A stretch of 64,000 nucleotides of DNA from Rostratula benghalensis (taxonomy: Eukaryota; Chordata; Aves; Charadriiformes; Rostratulidae): positions 1,647,832-1,711,831 of the forward strand of contig VXAI01000165.1 of NCBI GenBank assembly GCA_013399305.1. Reading direction: 5' to 3'. Within the stretch, counting starts at the first letter, position 1, and the number at the start of each line of letters is the position of its first letter. The position numbers were made by a program, and so were the translations under genes. A model generated the notes under the pieces. That model had not been told where the DNA came from. It searched no databases and was given only the letters and a program-made list of their open reading frames with translations. Below are positions 59,013 to 64,000 of this stretch, piece after piece.

Positions 59013-62000
59013 GATACTCTCTGCTGTACTTGGTAGCCTTGGGGTCTCCAGAAAGCTTTTTTTTTTTTTTTTAATAGAAAAGAGCTCCTCTCCTACCCCC
59101 TTGGACTCTGTTGTGATCGGCCAGGTTTAGGACATCAGCACACAAAAAGGCCAGGCAGACAGCAGGGAGGTCTTGCTCTGGGAAGTTGGCATCAAAGCGG
59201 ACCAGACGGACACGGGGTGGGAACAGACTAAAAAATACTGGGACAACAACACAGAGACAGCAGACACCACGTTAGGGCCACGGCTGGACCCTTGATTTGA
59301 AGGGGAAAGGCTAAATGGTATGGAAAGGGAACGGGAGAAGGGCAGGTCAGGGAGAAGAAGGGGTTGACTGGTACCGAGGTGATACGATGGAGTGAGCAAA
59401 GAGCCAAGCCAGCCACAACCAGAGTCCCCGTCCTGCCACTACTCTTGCCTAAAGCCTGCCCAGCTCCTCCATGCCCGTCTTTCTCCTTATCCACAGCAAA
59501 GGAGAGGTGAGGAGGGGACAACACCCAACTTCCCTGCAGCCATAGAAGGGCTCAGCCCAGCCCCATAGCCAGGTTCTGGTTTGGGGAGGTGCCACAAGGA
59601 CATAACGCCGCGAGTCCAAGGTACCCCGTGGAGCTGGCAATGCTTGAAGGTGGCCAACCCAGGGCCAGTGGGGTGGGCAGAGGGAGAGGGGCAGATAAGC
59701 ACAGATATAGGGGCACAGCCCAATCCTCAGAAATACAACCCCATGGCACACAGCAGAAGGAATGAAGGAGGTAACACAGGAAGAGTTTGGTCAGAGTTCG
59801 GAGGCGGTGAAGGCTTTACTGCAGAGAAGCGACAGCGCTTCTTCCCTCCAAGGGGACAAGAACACAGCACCAGTACAAGGAGAAATCCAGGTTTCCAATT
59901 GATGGCACTTCAAATCCAGCATATCCCAGGCTCATTCTCTTCCCGGGTGCAGTGCTATTTATTTTCACACTCCATTTCCAGTCTCGCAGTGGTGTAACTG
60001 GGAACACAAGCCTGAAAGTTGCCAGGCTCCGAGTGCAGCAATTAATGAGCCAAAGTTGCCAGCTATTAGCCTTATTAATTCCTTCCCAGGGCTAGAAAAG
60101 CACCACTTTATATAATTTAACATGTTTGGGGTTGGTTGTTTTTGGTTTTGTGTTTTTTTTTTGCTTTAGAACCAGCCAATTTAGAAGAGGTTGGGTTCAA
60201 AAACCTCTGGTAAATGCAGAAAGGAATGCATGGGATTATTTCCGTGGAGAAAGCATTACATCCACTGGGAATTTCCCAGTTACAACACACCACAGGACCT
60301 CAGAATAGGGCTGTTTTAAAAGGCAGTGACTCGAATCATTGTAATGGAAGGCCAGATTGCCTTCAAAACATCCACTGGCTTCAGCATCAGGCTCCCGTGG
60401 TGCTCATGGCTATGGACTATGTAATGTTCCAACCCTTATGGTCCCCCCTCTCTGTGAAGCCAGATGTTTGAAAGCATCATGAAAAACCGCATCCTGCCCT
60501 GTCTATCTGCAGTGAAGCCATAGGCAGAGAGGGAGAAAGAGAGAGAGAGAAAGGAAGGTTGAATGGAAAAAAAAGAGAAAGAAAGGAAAGCACCAGAATT
60601 ACCTGATCATGTGATAGCTGTGAGATGCCAGAATGCAGCAGAGAGAGAAAGAGGAGGAACATGCACAACAGTCAGAGCAGTAAGAAAATAAACAAGGCAA
60701 AGAGGCAAAAAAACCAAAACGATTGGTTAGAAGTCATCCCAGTTGGTATCTCCCCCTCCGTAGAGGGGATCCTGTCACCGATCCTGTCACCAGGACTGAA
60801 GCAGAACAGCAGGAGCAATCCCTACCCGTGGCTACAGAGGAGAGACAAGCCATGCACAGGAGAAAGGACGAGCACATCGAAGCGGTGGCTCTGTTCCCAC
60901 CCGCCCCCTCATCCTTGCATGAAGGAACCAGCTCTGTTTTGCCCCAAAAAGGACTTAGGGCGAAAAAAAACACAAAACAACACCACCAAAAAACCAAAAC
61001 AAAACCACAAAACAAAACCCAACCAACCACAACACTGAAGGCCAAATGCCAAGCCCCGTTTCCTGGAGCTGAATCGCATCAGCGGGGAGTCATTGGGCAA
61101 TTCTGCTGTGATTTGGTTTTGTATATCCTCAATGTGTCTACCTGTCTTTTCATGTGGTGGAGAAACTGGAAGGGCAGGGAAATGGGTCTCTCTCCTGCAC
61201 AAAGCTCTTGGAAGAGTGAGCCCTTTGCTGCAGAAAGTCCAACTTCTGGTGCTGGACTTCCTTATGCTTCTTTCTACTGACTCAGGGTTGAGTTGTCCCA
61301 AGGGAGATACAAAAGGCAGCGTTTGGCCCTGCCATGAGAGATTCCATGTGGCCAGAGCTCTCTGAGCAACTGCCTTTCTACCACAGGTTAGGCAGCGAGC
61401 TCAGAGCTCCAGGCTGATGGATACTAAGGAAAGCTGGTGGCACTTCCCAGCTCTTCTCACCTGTACCACACTTATTACATGGTGGGTGGAAGAGAAATCC
61501 TGAAGTAATGCTTTCCTTCCTTGCCCTACTTCCATCAAACCTCTTCCAAACTCAAAGAGATTCAATCTTTGAAGAGAAGAAGAGTCCAGCTATTACAAAG
61601 TCCACAGAGCTGAGACTTCTCCCTCTCTCCAAGCATCTAACATTCTGCTCTGGGACCCATTCAGCAGTTTGAATCAGTTTAATTTCTTCAGCTGGAGTCT
61701 CCTGGGTCTGATTCAGGGAAGTCTTCTAAACCCAACTTTGGGAGATGATGCAAAAAGACTACAAATATCTCATCACCTCAGCCTTCAAATTCTGCTCTTG
61801 CCCTGCCTTTGACAGGGAGGGTCAGTCCCTTCCTCCAGATTTCTCCATGCATTTCGGTATCTGACAGAAACATGGGGTCTAAGGAACAGGGACATCTCTT
61901 ATTAAAGCCAAGTGACAAATTTGGAGGCAGCTTCCAGACAATATGGACACAACGCCCTTCTGAGAAAAGGTTTAAATTGGCCACAACTCACATCATAAGA

Positions 62001-62926
62001 ACTTCTTAGAAAAATTTTAATCTCTTCATGGTCAGTGGTTTCATTAACTGTTGGGAATTCTAATCTGAGAGAAGAGTTCTGAACCCACTGCTCACTCCAT
62101 TATCCCATGCTGGAAACGGAGACCCGCTGTGCACGGGTCTACCAGCATGGCATTGTGTGATTCATGAATTTAGATATAATCATCAACAGACCCAACATGT
62201 GGCCTGAAGTCAAACCCACAGCAGCTGCTGGCAGGAGCCACAGCCTCCTGTAACGTGGCAAAAATACCTGGGTAATTCTGCCCAGGAAGGGGATGATCTG
62301 GGACAACAGAGCAGCAAAAGCATTGGCTCATGAGGCTGAAGCAAATGAAATTGCTGCTCCTAGCACAAAGGCATTTTGGGTATCAAGGAAGGAAGGAAGG
62401 AAGGAAAGTGTAGGTCCCTCAATGTCTCTAAGACAGTCCTTTGTGCATGCTAAAGCAGATGAGACAATAGAGCCAGGAGCAGAAGGGATGCAACTTCAGA
62501 ATGACAGATTTTCCCAGGAGAAGGAGGCTGCTTCTCACTGCAGGGACCGCGTCAACCCTCTGATCTCACACTTTTTCCTCCCAAGGGAGGGTGATTACAC
62601 TGTCACTGGTGACAGCTAAAATGCCTCCTAGGAGAAAAGGCACATCACTGGGAGGACACCACAGCTTGCTTACGTATAATCAAGAGGAGGGTGGCTTGGC
62701 TAACTCTGCCATTAGGAAGTTGATTTACCTCCTCCTGATTTATCAATGTCTTAACTTACTCTGCTCCTAGGTTTATGAGCCACATCTGTTTTCAGGGATG
62801 CTGGCTCACAGAGAGGTTTCTGCCATGCTCTCATCAAATCCTCGATTTCCCTTTTCTTTGGAAAATGGAGATACTTTCTCTATGCATCAAATTAAGCAAA
62901 TTAGTTGATTTATTAAATTCTAATAT
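59013..62926 (-). other. GDPD5 intron sequence, no exon recognised
   Basis: About 3.9 kb. A low-complexity A/C tract lies at 60963-61033 and a short direct repeat 'gatcctgtcacc' at 60767-60792. A minus-strand donor near 61460 (ACAG then GTGAGAAG) is strong but has no GDPD5-like reading frame in front of it. No other gene was recognised. Confidence 0.5.
60963..61033. repeat. A/C low-complexity tract
   Basis: Built from AAAAC, CACAAAA and CCAAAAC units without a fixed period. It lies inside the GDPD5 intron and is probably derived from an old poly-A tail or slippage. Confidence 0.75.
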
Positions 62927-63652
62927 ATGGGCAAGTGCAAGGTCCAGCACATGGGTCAGGACAATCCCAAACCCAATCCAAGTTAAGCAGAGATGAGAGC
63001 ATCCCTGAGGAGGACTTGGGACTGTTGGTGGCTGGGAAGCTCAACATGAGCTGGCAACGTGCACTGGCAGCCCAGAAAGTCCCCCACATCCTGGGCTGTA
63101 TTTCCAGCAGTGTGGCCAACAAGGTGAGGAGGGGGATTCTACACCTCTCCTCTGGGGAGACACCCCCCCCCAGTGCTGCCTCCAGTTCTGGGGCCTCTGC
63201 ACAGTGGAGTGGGGCCAGAGCAGGCCACAGAGATGTTGGGAGGGCTGGAGCCCCTCTGCTGTGAGGACAGACTGAGGGAGATGGGGTTGTTCAGCCTGAA
63301 GAAAAGAAGGCTCCAGGGAGACCTTAGAGCCCCTTTCCAGTCCCAAATGGGGCTCCAGGAAAGCTGGGGAGGGACTCCTGATCAGGCACCCATAGAACAA
63401 GGGGGAAGGGTTTCACAGGGAAAGAGGGAAAATTTAGATGAGAAATTCTTTGCTGTGAGGGTTGTGAGAGCCTGGCCCAGGTTGCCCAGAGAAGCTGTGG
63501 CTGCCCCATCCCTGGAGGGGTTCAAGGCCAGGTTGGATGGGGCTTGGAGCAACCTGGTCTGGTGGGAGGTGTCCCTGCCCACGGAAGAGGGAGGGGGTGG
63601 AACAAGATGATCTTTAAGATCCCTTCCAACTCCAAACATTCTATGATTCTAT
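62927..63652 (+). mobile_element. CR1 LINE copy in GDPD5 intron, plus orientation
   Basis: About 725 bp: 'gcaagtgcaaggtccagcac', 'ggacttgggactgttggtgg', 'gcactggcagcccagaaagt', 'ttcaaggccaggttggatgg', ending with two tail units 'cattctatgattctatgg'. Compared with the related copy at 22952 it lacks a piece near 63410, where the sequence jumps into the 'aaatttagatgagaaattct' block. Confidence 0.95.
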
Positions 63653-64000
63653 GGATATTTCTATTTCTTCATCCAAATGGGAACAAACTGGTTTAAGAAA
63701 ACTATGATGTGTTCTTTTTGAGGACTGTAACTGTGGAATCTCAAAACATCTCCTTTCTTTAAAGCATTTTAGTCTCTCTCAACATCCATTTCCCTAAAGT
63801 ATTTACAGTTTCTCTCCCACATGCATTTATGAGCGAAACAAGGCATCTGTGTACTATTTTGAGATCTCTCATTTTTCTTAAAGAGTAGTGACTTCATCCA
63901 ATTCAATGTCACATCTCAGAAGTGGAATTATTGTTTGCAGTCTTTATAGCAATTTTTAACAAGCAGTCTCCCTGCTATTGCAATCCGAGCGCCTGAAGAA
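63653..64000. other. End of window, intronic, nothing recognised
   Basis: T-rich single-copy-looking sequence without exon or repeat. It should belong to a GDPD5 intron. Confidence 0.5.

Noticed and set aside
59127..59399. 90-codon minus-strand frame in the GDPD5 intron considered as an exon
   Set aside because: No match to any part of GDPD5 that I recognise and no suitable donor in phase.
62281..62330. Minus-strand QIIPFLGRITQ before a GT, considered as the missing GDPD5 membrane exon
   Set aside because: A stop lies shortly upstream in that frame, and the residues and phase do not match the expected exon.

Overview
The window looks like bird genomic DNA. About two dozen fragments of CR1 LINE retrotransposons are spread over it. 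Many end in the CR1 tail made of short ATTCTATG/ATTCTGTG-type repeats, and the longest keep pieces of reverse transcriptase. No Alu, mammalian L1 or prokaryotic organisation is seen. The two recognisable genes are split into short exons with canonical GT-AG introns. The species cannot be told from the sequence alone.

Layout: positions 1 to about 36 kb hold no gene I can recognise. This part is non-coding sequence with CR1 fragments, a (CATC)n tract, a perfect 158-bp pentanucleotide array (19607-19764), and a broken intronless copy of a coiled-coil, probably tail-anchored protein gene (25314-26121). From 36597 to 44424 on the minus strand lies a complete six-exon coding sequence for the BTB-BACK-Kelch protein KLHL35 (588 codons, all splice phases compatible). 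Between 44425 and about 52000 lies the intergenic or upstream region of KLHL35. It has two CR1 copies and a CpG-enriched stretch (about 47352-48270) that may hold a distal promoter and a non-coding first exon. From about 51995 rightwards, also on the minus strand, is the 3' end of GDPD5 (GDE2): a long 3' UTR, the last coding exon (54744-54859) and the preceding exon (56574-56686). The rest of GDPD5 lies beyond the right edge; I found none of its other exons up to 64000.

The neighbouring pair KLHL35-GDPD5, both on the same strand, matches the order on human chromosome 11q13. RPS3, which sits next to KLHL35 in human, was not recognised in the 36 kb to the left. KLHL35 is by family a candidate substrate adaptor of CUL3 ubiquitin ligases; GDPD5 is a multi-pass membrane enzyme of neuronal differentiation. 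They are neighbours, and there is no evidence that they act together. I found no convincing new biological system. The points most worth a second look are the inverted CR1 pair around the large KLHL35 exon, the possible distal promoter, the single redox-candidate cysteine in the GDPD5 tail, the broken coiled-coil retrocopy, and an unexplained pair of short repeats near 13.7 and 14.5 kb.
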